Below, one piece after another: positions 43,367 to 54,514 of a DNA stretch of 64,000 nucleotides; the first letter of the stretch is position 1; each line of letters starts with the position of its first letter. Source of the stretch: Podochytrium sp. JEL0797 (lineage: Eukaryota > Chytridiomycota > Chytridiomycetes > Chytridiales > Chytriomycetaceae). Where the stretch lies: NCBI GenBank assembly GCA_027596195.1, contig JADGJG010000021.1:21482-85481 (forward strand). Reading direction: 5' to 3'. The notes under the pieces were generated by a model, which was not told where the DNA came from, did no database searches, and saw only the letters and a program-made list of their open reading frames with translations. A program made the position numbers and the translations under genes.

Positions 43367-45198
43367 ATGCCATCTTTTCAACTCCTTCTTGTCGCTGCGT
43401 CGCTGCTGCAGACCGCCAACGCCCAAGCCAATGAGACAAACGCGGTTCCAGTCTTCGATTCTGGCGATGAGGCATGGCTTCTCATCTCGGTATGAAACTA
43501 CCATCATTTTGCGATTAGACCGGCACTAATTCCTCTTGCATGCACAGTCTGCCCTCGTTTTCATCATGGTTCCTGGTCTCGGACTCTTTTATTCCGGACT
43601 TGCCGAAACCAAAAACTCGATGGCAATGTTGATTTCCGTATTGTTGGCATTTGCTGTGGTTGCAGTGGAATGGTCGCTCTTGGGATTCAGGTATGTTCTG
43701 TGCTTAATGATTCCGTTTTGCGACCGATGCATGTCTAACACATGGGTTTTTTACAGCCTCGCGTTTTCTGACACGTCCGCATCAACTTTCATTGGAAACC
43801 TCAATTACGCTGCACTGCTGAACACGATGGAAACCAGCAACGTGATGGCTTCGACTATTTCAAACTCTCTGTTCGCCATGTACCAGGTAAAGAATTCGCG
43901 TGAGTGCCAACATCGATAAGAACCCTAAATGTTATCTTTAGATGATGTTCGCTGCCATTACGCCAGGTCTATTCCTCGGGGCCGTCGCTGGGCGGATGCG
44001 AATGCTTCCTATGATGATTTTTGTGCTGCTGTGGTCCATCATTGTGAGTGACTTGCAAAAATTCTCGACGCGTCCTTGTTCACTAACTTTTTTCAAGGTC
44101 TACAACCCTGTCGCGTATTGGGTCTGGTCTGCCAACGGATGGCTTAAAAATATGGCTGTCATGGATTACGCCGGCGGCTCCGTCGTCCACGTCACGTCTG
44201 GTGTGACAGCCTTCGTGCTCGCTCTCATGCTCGGCAAACGCGTTGATTACGGAAAACGCGAATACGTCAACCACAACCCTACCTTTGTTTACATTGGTAC
44301 AGGCCTGCTTTGGTTTGGATGGATGGGATTCAACGGAGGGTCTTCATTGGCGGCAAACACGCGTGGAGTGAATGCGGCGTTTGCAAGCAACTTGGCGGCA
44401 GCTGTGGGTGGACTTGTCTGGATGGCTTTGAATGTTTTTGTTGAGAAGAAGGGATATTCTGGAATCGGCTTCTGCACGGGAGCTGTAGCCGGTCTGGCCA
44501 CGATTACTCCAGGTAACTAAATCGGACTCCGCTTATTTATTCATGATTAACATTTCTTTTGCACTTCAAGGTTCTGGATTCGTTCAGCCCGGATTTGGTC
44601 TCGTTTATGGAATCATTGGTGCCGTGTGCTGCTTTTATTCCATCAAGGTTGGTGTCATCACTTTTCCCCTCTTGAAAGCAACTATATTAAACGTAATGGA
44701 TAGGTGATGCACTGGCTCAAAGTCGACGACAGCTTGGACGTGGCAGCCGTTCACGGCGTCGGCGGTGCACTCGGCATGATCCTCACCGGCATCTTTGCGC
44801 AATATCGTGTCACAAACGTGAGTTCTGTCGGAGCAACAGCCGGATGGATCGACGGGGTGTGGATGCAAATGCCTGTCCAGCTCGCTGCTATTGCTGCGAT
44901 TGGAGCATGGTCCGCCGTATGGACTGCCGTGTTGGTGCTCTTCTTCAACGCGGTTCCTCAAATCAAACTCCGATGTGATGTGGACGCGGAGAAGCTTGGG
45001 TTGGACCTTGCGGACATTGGCGAGCGCGCGTATCCGTACGCTCAAGTCTCGGCTTGCGATGCCAACTGCACCAGCATTGGTGGAAAACCCAGAACTGAAA
45101 CTGACGGTGGAGGCCTCCGGGTGGTTTGTGGCACTTCTCCGCACGCTTCTCAGACGACTTTGAGTGACAAGGGTATCGAAATCACTTGTTCGTCTTAG
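43367..45198 (+). CDS. ammonium transporter 8 (Mep/AMT family)
   Basis: Seven exons (43367-43489, 43548-43690, 43757-43886, 43942-44043, 44098-44512, 44571-44647, 44704-45198) give 494 residues. Exons 1-6 have exactly the same lengths as in transporter 7, and two introns are base-identical to that gene, showing recent tandem duplication. Both pore histidines are present (SVVHVTSG, AVHGVGGALGM). The tail has GLDLADIGERAYPYAQV and then CGTSPHASQTTLSDKG; it is shorter than in transporter 7 because a stretch between these motifs is missing. The stop lies only 54 bp from the convergent stop of CofD-like copy 2. Confidence 0.95.
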
Positions 45199-45252
45199 AA
45201 TCTCATGAATTACGTGTATTTCTCTATTTTGCTTTCAATAAATGTATCTTGT

Positions 45253-47429
45253 TCACATTAATATTGGCTCAAGAACACTTCGCAACTCCTCCTCCCCAAA
45301 ATACCCAGCTGAATGTACAGAATTGCCCATTTTCAGAGACCCCGCTTTAGGAACCCGCAAACATCTGACTCCAAGCAACTCAATTCTCTCCACTTCCACA
45401 GCCACCTGCGAGTCCTCAGCATAAAGCAAGTGCGTAATATAAGCCCTCGGCGGATACGGCTTGACCAAATACCGTCGATCGTTCGAACTCTCCATTTCAG
45501 ACAACACATCGTCAGCCTCGTCTTCATGAAACCCATCTTCTCCTTCCCTGTCGTCCGGAAAATTCCATAACCTCCAAAACCCTTCAGCGCCCTCCATATC
45601 CGTCCGCGCGTCGCGCATGTTCATCACTTTCGTTACCATATCCCCGCCCCCGTGTTGCGCAATCACGCTGTAATTCAAAACATCCGTAATGGCCAACACG
45701 AAATCCATGGCAGTGTACCCTTCCGTCTCGCGGTCATGCGTTCCATTCAAGAGGAGAATCTTGACTTTTGTGCGTTCCATGCGTTCCAACGAAGGTCTCG
45801 GAAGAGACGCGCGATTCCACTTTGATTTATCCACTTCTGGCGCGTCGGATGACATCGCAGAATGCGTGGTCGACTCGTCTTCCGGGATCGCAGCCGAAAC
45901 CGCCACCGACACCATCCTCACCGGCCCCGCTGATCGCGCTGGGGCAGATGAGCGACGCCTACCCAACGACGGATGCTCAATCGGAATCACCTCTTCCCCC
46001 AACCTCGCCCGCGCTTCCACAAAATCCTGGCTAATCAGCGTCCCAACCCCAGCAACCACGAGACACGGGAGCAAACTCGTGTACAAACTTCCCATCGCGT
46101 AAATAATGGATTTCTTTGTTTCGAGTTGTTCGGGGACGAGTGCGTTGATGCGCGGGAACGTTTCGGCGCGTTCGCCGTTGATGTAGAATACGCGGCGGAT
46201 GGGGGATGTGAGGGATTGGGCCGCGTCGTGGGTTTTGGAAAAGAAGAGGTTGGAGGAGGAGGTTGGTTGGGATGTGGAGATGTCGGGGTTGTCGCGCAAT
46301 GCGTCTTTCATGTTTGCGAATGAGCGAGATGTTGTCATGGATGAGGAGGAAGTGCGTAGCGAAGGTGCAGGGGAACGCAGTCGTTCGAATAGCTGGCGTT
46401 GCAGAGATTTTGGTTTTGCGGGAGGCGGGTTTTGCATGATTCCGGGATGTGAGATTTCGCCTTTTTTTCAGGGACCAAATTAACAAGCCGACGAGAAGAA
46501 TCAAAATTCATGCACCCACATTGTCCAAAAATGACGCCTCCGTTGCGCAGGGTGCAGCCAATCGCGACGGGGTTGTGGTTCGTTGCGATAATAGGAATCA
46601 CATGCGTCGAGCTTGGACAACGCGTCACTCGTTCGAATTGAAAAATAGCCGCTTCGAGTGAATTCAAAAAGAGTCTGCATCCCGTCAAGAAAAAGTTTCC
46701 CAGTGAACCTCCGCGGAAATCAAACGACTGGTTGCATTCTCCTCCTCCAGAAGTGGCGAGAAGGCCACCGCCACCAATTTCCTTCAACAACTTGTAGTGA
46801 AACTGAAGCAAGAACGAACGGATAGTTTCTCGTTTCGTCAGAGTTCATGATTTCCTTCGAGAATGTTGAGCCATTCCGCTTTCGCTTGACAAATTCCCGA
46901 ATCAGAAGGAGGAGCAGTGGGTAGTCGATATGAAAGCAGGTTATAAACTGCTTGCGCCTGTGAAAGAACGGATCGTTAGGCGAGATTCGAACCTGCCAAA
47001 CTGTACCTCGGGCGATTTGGTCTCCGACAACCGAACGAGACGCGACCGCAAATCCCCAATCGCGGGACCCCCAACTACTTTGACAATTTCGGACGTGGAC
47101 CCGCCATCGTCCGAAACGGGCATGATGTACGAAATGTCGTCTGTGATTGCCTGCAAAATAAACGATCAATAAACAAGGCAGCTTTCGCGCGTTGCCACAA
47201 AACAGCCATTTACTTGAAGCATGGAGACAAATGAATTCGCAGCAGATCCCCCTGAGAAGATTGCGAGGGACGGTTTGTTTGACATTTCGAGTGAGTCCAT
47301 GCTGGTTTCAAGCTCGCCCACATCATTGAGGAAACGAGACGGTAGTGTGGGACTGGTGACGGATCCAACAGTGAAAATCTTGACATCTCGGGATTGGGGC
47401 TGCTGGCTGGAGCCTCGAGGCGGGAACAT
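45253..47429 (-). pseudogene. CofD/YvcK-like protein, copy 2, with a one-base frameshift
   Basis: Exons 47429-47214, 47150-47007, 46957-46520 and 46460-45253; the first two intron positions match copy 1, and the third intron (46461-46519) is extra. Motifs IFSGGSAANSF, SDDGGST, FRGGSLGNFF and LLLNGTHDRE are conserved. The summed exon length is 2,006 nt, one short of a multiple of three. Exon 3 reads NILEGNHEL then meets TGA at 46838-46840, while the conserved continuation IRSFLLQFHYKLL is in the next frame. The defect is thus a single-base loss near 46839. It could be a recent pseudogene or a sequencing error; the high conservation of both sides favours a recent event or an error. Convergent with transporter 8. 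Confidence 0.8.
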
Positions 47430-47576
47430 GGGGCTTCGGCAGTCGTGAAATTTCTCAGATTTTTTTTGACAACCCGGTTCGCTTTTTGAGCGCAACAGAA
47501 CAATAGAACCGAGAAAAGGAATATTATGTATTTATTTATTCAAAGCAGTAGTATATATCCTACAATTCACTGAGAT

Positions 47577-50500
47577 TCACTCCTGATTTGAGGTGACTTC
47601 CGGCAAAGCCTCACTCACAAACCCCAAAGCAACAGCAGCAGCAGCCTCCTCTTCATCCTTCTTGCTCAACCGCTCCATCACCAACCCCTCCACCACCGTC
47701 TCCATCTCATCATACTTTGCCCGCCAATGTTCAACCTCACTCCGCAGCCCTCCAATCTCAACCAACGCGTCATTAAACTGCTCCAACGAAGCCTCCGAAC
47801 TGCCCCCCTCGATTGCATGCCCCAAAAACATCTGCTTCATATCCTTGTTAGCCACGATTTGATACTCGAGCTGCGCTTCGATCGCGTTCAGTTTCTGCTG
47901 CAGCGCCACGTTGCGCGACATGAGTTTTTTGAGGGCGATTTGCGTCTTTTCGGTGGAGGATTTGGACGTCACCGTGAGTGGGAGAGGGAGGATAATGTCA
48001 TCGTCTGTATCTGGGTGTGTGGGTGTTGCGGGTGGTAGATTGTGCGAGTGATACCCCGATGCGTTCGTGTCAGCCACATTGTTGGACCACTCGAGCAACG
48101 CGTTCAACGAGGAAGTCGACGAAGTAGACGCCGAGTCGACTCCCATCTCGTCTGCAAGCTTGCTACTCCCCCCCGCAAAGCCACCACCACCCAACCGCCT
48201 CAAAATCCTCGAAACAGGAGAACTCAACACACTCCTCGCCGTTGTCGACGGCCCCTCCGCTTCCGACATGGCAATCACACTCTCCATCTTTTCATGCTGC
48301 ATATCCAACACCTGATTCGTCTCCACAAGTTCCTCCTCTAACCGCGAATTCGCTTCCGTCATCCACTGACACCACCCCAACAAATCCACATCCTCCGCCC
48401 TCTCCCCCCCACCACCCCGATTCCACCCCTTCCTCTCCCTCCCATTCCGCCAAATCGCTTGCTTAACCTGCATCACCATCTCCCCCAGCGCCCGATACTC
48501 TCTCTGTAAAGTCTGCGTCGCCGCATACATCGCCCTCTCCTTCCCAACCCAATTCTCCCGCTCCCTCACCCCTTTAACCCTCAAATCCTCCAATTCGCGT
48601 TTCATCTCCACAGCCCCAGCAACCACCGCCTCCCGTTCCACAACCCTCCCCTTCAATCGATCCCGTTCCCCTTCCAACCCTTTCACAGTCTCCCGCAACC
48701 CCATCACTTCACTCGCGAGTTCCCCATTCCGTTTCTGCAACGTGCGCGCGAGATCCTCCATATCAGCGTCACTCCCCTTCAACAACAGTGTTTTCCCTAC
48801 ATCCGCCTGCGAAAGGCGTAACCGCGCGAGTTCACCTTCAGTCCGGTTCAAAGCGTCGAGAATGGATTGGGAGCGGGCTTGGGACGCGTGGTACCTGTCC
48901 TTTTGGATTTCGAGGGCGTGTTGGAGGGATTCGATTTTGTACACGTGTTGTTCGAGGAGTGCGTCATGGGAGGGGGTTGAGGTGGCGGTTTTGAGTTTTT
49001 GAGTGAGAGTGAAGATGGCCTGGTTGGAAGATTCGAGGTCGTGGGTGAGGGAGGTGATTGCGGATTTGAGTTGGTGGTTTTCGGATTCGAGGGCGGTGAG
49101 GTTGGTGGTGGTGGTGGGGTCAGTTGCTGGTGCGGGAGTGGGAGCGGATGCGGGTGTGGTAGAAAGTGTCGTGTCGAGTTGGGAGGTGGGAGCGCGGGCG
49201 AGGAGGGTTTGGATTTCGGCCGTGGTTTCGAGTCGGAGTTTGTGGAGCGTGGATTCGAGTTCGGCGATGCGAGTTTGGTATTTTGAATCGTTCGTGTCCG
49301 AGGGTGCGGGTTTTGACTCGAGTTTGCGGAGCTTGGTTTCGAGGTCCGAGATTCGTATTTGGTGGTTGGCTTCCAGCGCCTCCCGTTCGACTTGCATCTC
49401 CTTCACGGACTTCTCCAACTCCTCCACACGAGTTCGAGACTCATTCTCGCGCGACTCGGCTTTAGAAGCGAAAGATACAGACTCACTCCGCTCTGCTTCC
49501 ACCACCTTCACCGTCTCCCCGAGAGCCCGAATCTTGTTGACATACTCCGCCTCGCGCTCTTCAAACTCGGCTTCCCGCACCGCCGACTCGCGCTGGACAC
49601 GCTTCAACTCGATCCGTAGTTGCTCCATGGCTTCGATCGAAACGGTCACGCCATCAGTCACACCCACAGCAGCGGCATGCGCGTCCAAACTCTCAATGCT
49701 ATGCTTACGCTCCTCGATCCACCGCAACCGCTCCTTGTCCCATTGCGCCTTCATGGATTTCATCTCTCCGTCGTGTTGAACAGCATCCCTCTTGAGTTGT
49801 TGAATCTCCAAAGAAGCTTGGTCCATGGCTTCCTTCGACGCCTCACGCTGATGCATCAACTCCTCGTTCCGGGTTTGGAGCGTCCCGTTCTCTCGCAAGG
49901 TCAGAGAATTGACCGTCTCAAGCTCCCTCACTTTCTCCCCCAAATCCCTCAACGTTTCACCCCTGACATCCCGCGACAAACCACCCCCGTCCCCGTTCTC
50001 ACTCCTCCGCCTCCGCAACTCATAATTCTCAGCCTCCAACACCCGCACCCGACCCTCCGCTTCTCGAACACCCAGTTTCTGAGACACCACTTGTTCCTGA
50101 AGCTTATGGATCGTTGTATCCATATCCCCGCTCTTGTACTTTTCAAGCTGCACGCGAAGAAGCGCGTTTTGCTCCGCGAGGGATTGATTCGCGTGAGTGA
50201 GTTCTTGCCGCTTGCGATCATCACCAGAATCTGCCCCCGAATCGAACGTTTCCCACGTTTGCGTCTCAATACACCTCCCAACCTCGCCACTCCTCCTCCG
50301 TGGGGGAGACACGCTCCTCGCATCCTCCAATTCCTTCACTCTCTGCATCAACGCGACTCCCCACGCTTTCACCGTTTCAAGGTCTTGCATCCCATGCACC
50401 CATGCGGGGTCGAATTGCTTGGCGGCACCCGAAATTACGTCGCGGAGGAGTTGGAGGTCTTTGGATTGAGCGGTCAGTTGGAATTCGAGCGCAGATGATG

Positions 50501-51258
50501 TGGAGGAAGGGAGTTGCGGGTGGTATATGGTGAGGGGTTGTTGTTTGAGTTGTGGAGATCGGGTTGGGGAAGTAGGGTGTGAATGTATCGGGGATGTTGG
50601 GGGCGGTGCGAGTATTCGTAGGTGGGGATCGTTTGAGAGGAGTGTTGTGGTGAGAGATTGGAGCTGGAGAAGCGCGGTTAGTATGCTTGTGGGGCACGTG
50701 GGGGTGATGCTCACTTGCGAAGTGAGGGCGTTGAGGTGGTTCTTTTTGTCTGCCAGTTCCTGCATGGATGGACTGCTGCAATCAAAGTGTTAGCGACTCT
50801 GACCTGGGCGGTGTGAAAGCCAAGGTTGAGCCAACCTGGACAGCGATTGCAACCTCGTCTTTTTCTTTCGAGTTCGTTCGACTCGCTGGACAACAACCAC
50901 GCGGTTTGAGGGTCCATCCTGGTGTGCAAAGTCGGTTGCGAACGACTGGGAAGCAGCGTTGTGGGACACGGGGTGGGTCGAATGCGAGGAGGGAGCTTCG
51001 ATTCGAGTGGCGATTGGATGCGAATGAACAGCGTGGTGTGGCAGCGATGACTTCGATTGTGGGGAGTGTGGTTCGGTGGGCGAGGACGTGGCGATGCGAA
51101 GGGAGGGTGATGAGCTGCGTTTGAGTTGGAAGCGCTGCAGCTGAGAGAAGAGAAGAGGGTCAGTGGGTTACTAGAGCCCTCTTAGAAACCACCTTCTTGC
51201 GCGCTAGGCGCAGCATCGCCTGCTTGTCCTTGTCCGAGTCGCAGGAAGCGCCGTCCAT
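47577..51258 (-). CDS. large coiled-coil protein of unknown function
   Basis: Exons 51258-51193, 51140-50836 and 50775-47577 join in phase to 3,570 nt and 1,189 residues. The start at 51258 gives MDGASCDSDKDKQAMLRLA; the N-terminal ~130 residues are Ser/His/Pro-rich and basic. From about residue 220 on, the protein is dominated by Glu/Leu/Lys/Arg heptad-like sequence typical of long coiled coils (for example LRIELKRVQRESAVREAEFE), broken by Ser/Thr/Pro-rich linkers. No catalytic domain was recognised. Size and layout recall centrosomal, spindle-pole or tether proteins, but no family could be named. Its start codon lies 30 bp from the divergent NTAQ1 start. Confidence 0.75.
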
Positions 51259-51288
51259 CGTCGATTGAAAAAACTTCGAGAAAAATCA

Positions 51289-51891
51289 ATGCACAAAACC
51301 GCCTTCACACACACGCCCTGCTACTGCGAGGAAAACGTTCTTCTCCTCTTGAAGAGAATCACAGCCCAAAACGACTCCCAGGAAGCCTTCTGCGTTTTTG
51401 TGTCGAACCAAACCAAATCCATCCCCATTTGGCATCAAACTCGAGGCAACCCAGTCGTGTGGGACTACCATGTCATTGCGGTTGTGCGGATGCCCGAGAG
51501 GACTTTTGTGCTCGATCTGGACTCCACTCTGCCCTTCCCGACCCCGTTCGACGTATACGTCAACAACGCACTGCCGATTCTCGAATCCTCACCGACAAAC
51601 GATCTGTCCCGCTTCAATAGATACTATCGCGTCGTCAAATCATCTGAATTCATCAAAACCTTTGCATCTGATCGGCGGCACATGCAAAAAGACGGCGAAT
51701 GGATGGCGCCGCCACCATCCTACCCTGGGTTTGAGTCCCCGGGATGTTTCTTCAATCTTGACAAGTATTGGACGATGGGTGAGGAGTTTGTGGGTGTGGC
51801 AGACTGTGGGGATGGGTTTGGGGAGGTGTTTGATGAACGCGGATTCCGACAGCGTTTCGGGTCTGAAGCCTTTACAACTTGGAGTTTATAG
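51289..51891 (+). CDS. NTAQ1: protein N-terminal glutamine amidohydrolase
   Basis: Intronless, 200 residues, the usual size. Deamidates N-terminal Gln to Glu in the Arg/N-degron pathway. The N-terminal CYCEENV block carries the catalytic Cys (C11/C13 region), WDYHV carries the catalytic His61, and VLDLDS carries the Asp. ATG 51289 is the first in-frame Met and gives MHKTAFTHTPCYCEEN; a TTG-initiated extension upstream is not credible. Cytosolic and nuclear in other eukaryotes. Shares a 30-bp head-to-head spacer with the coiled-coil gene. Confidence 0.93.
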   Translation: MHKTAFTHTPCYCEENVLLLLKRITAQNDSQEAFCVFVSNQTKSIPIWHQTRGNPVVWDYHVIAVVRMPERTFVLDLDSTLPFPTPFDVYVNNALPILESSPTNDLSRFNRYYRVVKSSEFIKTFASDRRHMQKDGEWMAPPPSYPGFESPGCFFNLDKYWTMGEEFVGVADCGDGFGEVFDERGFRQRFGSEAFTTWSL

Positions 51892-52038
51892 ATACCAAAT
51901 TATAATAAATGCTATGCTAAGAAAAAGTTGAAAAATGGCGCTCTTGGCTCTTGGGTGCTGTTCTCGCAATTTTTCGGGCTTGTGAAAAGTGAAACGCGCC
52001 CAAGTTTCACGTTCAAAAGAATAGATCCTAGAATCAAG

Positions 52039-53220
52039 ATGCAGCTCCGCCTTCGCTCCTTTTTCAACCGCACTCGTTCGCAAGGATCCTTCAGCGGAGC
52101 TGCAACCCCTGCGCCACTCAGCACCTCTTCTTCAACGGAAACGCTCGTCGCCGCAGCAGCCGAAACAGCTCCCATTTCCCAACCACCCCGTCCCCGCATT
52201 ACCGTTTCCACCAACCCTCAACCTGTGGTCGTAGTAGGCGGCGAAGCCGTAGTCCCGCTGTTAAACAAAATGTCTCTGGATTCCCCTTCACCAACACCCA
52301 CCCCCATCGCTGCCGCCGCCGAACCAGTCTCCACACCCAAACTCAAAAAGCACTACCCCTATGAAACCCACGCCCTAGACTCCCAGCGCCTCAAACTCAT
52401 GAACCTCCCGAACGAACTCCTCATTAAAATCAGTCTCCACGCCGGATTCCATTCAGCCCTCACACTCATGCAAGTCTCGACTCGGTTCCAAGACATTCTG
52501 ATGGACCCTCGATCGTGGAATACGTATACGGACCCGAGCGCGTGCAGCGATATCCTCGAAAGTGAGATTACAATCTGCACGAAACTCCACACGTTCGATC
52601 ACCTCGTTTTCGGACTCTGGAATCAACCCCCCACCGCATCCTTCTCGTCCTCCCAAACCACGCTCGTTGGGGACGACCTCGAACCAAGCCTCTACTTTGA
52701 ACACTTCACCTTCTCGGAGCAATACGACTTTCTGGGCGGTGTGAATGTGTCGTTGGGTAAAACGGGACTTCTTGCGAGTCAGTTTTTCGAACACAAGGAG
52801 TCTTTACCGTGTTACAAACGCGCTCTTGTTGCCGCTGTTGTGGAGGGGCATATCCCCGGCACAGCACCTACCGGCGACCCTCCCGCCGGTGCGAAAATCA
52901 ATCACTCATGTGCAGAGTGCAGTCACTTCAACGACCGGGTTGTGAAAAGATCCATCTTTGTGTTTGACGAAGTCGCGAGTCACCCACGGTGGGGGAGGGA
53001 CGGGTTCAGTTGGAGGTTTGTGTATCCGGATGGGAGGAGGGTTGTTAAGGTGTTGGTGAAGACATTTGAGGGTGTGGTGGGGTATCATAATCGGGAGGAG
53101 TTGCCGAGTTTGTTGGTCAAGAAAGTGAAGGTGAATGGGATTGAGTTGGTGCAGGGGGAGTGGGAGTTGTTTCAGAGGCTTGTGCAGAGGAGGGCGTTTG
53201 GAGGGAAGAAGGTGGTTTAG
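52039..53220 (+). CDS. F-box-like protein
   Basis: Intronless, 393 residues from the ATG at 52039. Residues 1-110 are low complexity (Ser/Thr/Ala/Pro). Residues about 118-160 (LMNLPNELLIKISLHAGF ... QVSTRFQDI) fit the F-box pattern L-P-x-E-L-L-x-x-I. The C-terminal part contains a CxxC pair (HSCAECSHF) and WRFVYPDGRRVVKVL and matches nothing I recognise. If the F-box is real, it would recruit substrates to an SCF ubiquitin ligase; the target is unknown. The upstream frame is open to 51928 without a better Met. It could instead be a general nuclear protein with a chance F-box-like helix. Confidence 0.62.
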   Translation: MQLRLRSFFNRTRSQGSFSGAATPAPLSTSSSTETLVAAAAETAPISQPPRPRITVSTNPQPVVVVGGEAVVPLLNKMSLDSPSPTPTPIAAAAEPVSTPKLKKHYPYETHALDSQRLKLMNLPNELLIKISLHAGFHSALTLMQVSTRFQDILMDPRSWNTYTDPSACSDILESEITICTKLHTFDHLVFGLWNQPPTASFSSSQTTLVGDDLEPSLYFEHFTFSEQYDFLGGVNVSLGKTGLLASQFFEHKESLPCYKRALVAAVVEGHIPGTAPTGDPPAGAKINHSCAECSHFNDRVVKRSIFVFDEVASHPRWGRDGFSWRFVYPDGRRVVKVLVKTFEGVVGYHNREELPSLLVKKVKVNGIELVQGEWELFQRLVQRRAFGGKKVV

Positions 53221-53327
53221 ATTTTCTCTTTTATTTATTGCGCGTGGAATATGAAGGAGTGAAATGCATCCGATCCCAACGTGTTTTGTTCAACCTCGTT
53301 TTTTGGAGATTTTGCAATCGAACGCAC

Positions 53328-54514
53328 ATGATTGGAACTCCGCACCCACCTCCGCATGCAGCACCAAACCCACCCCTACACGTGCAAACGAGAACAACCA
53401 AAAAGACCGTCACGAAGCGGCGATCGCCTTCGGGAAAGAGGGTCCTCACAACGACAAGGACTGTCGTGACTTTATCACCTGTAATCCATCGCAGCAACGA
53501 GGTAACGCACCTTTTTGCTGGCTTCCTGATCTTTCGACCTTTCGAATTCACTCCCGTGCATGCGCAAGGCTCAAATGAGATTTTCGGGAGCACCGATTTC
53601 GGAAGGCTTGGTTCAGCATTTGGGATCGGAGACCTCTTTGATCGATGCGCACGATGATAACAAGTTAGAGGTATTGATCTTTTTACCTGGATTGAGCTGT
53701 CTCATTGGGCATTTGGTTCTGCTTGGCACACAATTCATCCAATTCAAATCAGTCCGCACGTGCCGTCGAAAACTCGATTCCTACCCACAACTTCAACTCC
53801 GCGGAATCAGTTCCAGCAGAACCCGAAAATTCCATCGAAACGAGCACTCGAAGACACCAGCCAGATGCAGTGCCCGCCAAACTTTCAACCGCATTCGTGA
53901 ATGAATTGGACCGGACACGGCTCAACGCTGATCCAGACGCGGGTTCTCACGTGCATCAGCGGGTTGTTGATTATGAGAACGGGGAATCCCGACAAACGAC
54001 AACTGCCACACCTGCTTCGGTCTTACAATCTCTCGAAGCGAGTCAAGACAAGCTCGTAAACTATACCACGATTGCCTCGCGTGCAAAATTACTCGCTTCC
54101 AACGACACATCAGACGATTGGGAATCTCTGGACGCACTCGTCAAGGACCATTATAGCGACGCACAAGTCGCGTTGAAGAACGAAGGAGAAAGCTTAGACG
54201 AGTTTGAATACGCTGTTGCACGTTTAAAACTCCACCGTGGCGATTGGGACATGGCGGGATCGATATTGACGGACATTATGAGCCGCGGGGGTTCGATTTC
54301 GAAAGAGTGCTCGGAACAGCTGGGAGGGATTTACGTGATGAGAGCCGAGTTGCTTGATGGGGAGGAGGAGTTTGAGCGCGCTGCAGTCTTCCATCGCGAG
54401 CACATGAATTTGGTTGCAAAAACGGACGGGATTGATTCTCCTCGGTATTTGCAGTCTGTTGCTCGGTTTGTGGAGCATGGGATGAGGCGTGGACGGTGTT
54501 TTAGTAAATTCTAG
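53328..54514 (+). CDS. TPR-like protein A with KRRSPSG N-terminal motif
   Basis: Three exons (53328-53501, 53569-53670, 53753-54514), 345 residues. The first intron has an AAG acceptor. Near residues 24-48 it has KKTVTKRRSPSGKRVLTTTR, closely matching the N-terminus of the next gene (VIKRRSPSGHRVIVTTTTTV). The C-terminal half is helical with repeated Asp/Trp spacing (HRGDWDMAGSILTDIMSRGG) typical of TPR-like repeats. Together with the downstream gene it forms a diverged tandem pair. No function can be assigned. Exon 2 is supported only by splice signals and phase, so the middle is less certain. Confidence 0.6.

Noticed and set aside
46982..47006. tRNA-like B box GGTTCGAATCTC (minus strand)
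   Set aside because: It lies in a 49-bp intron; no A box, acceptor stem or paired T stem can be formed around it.
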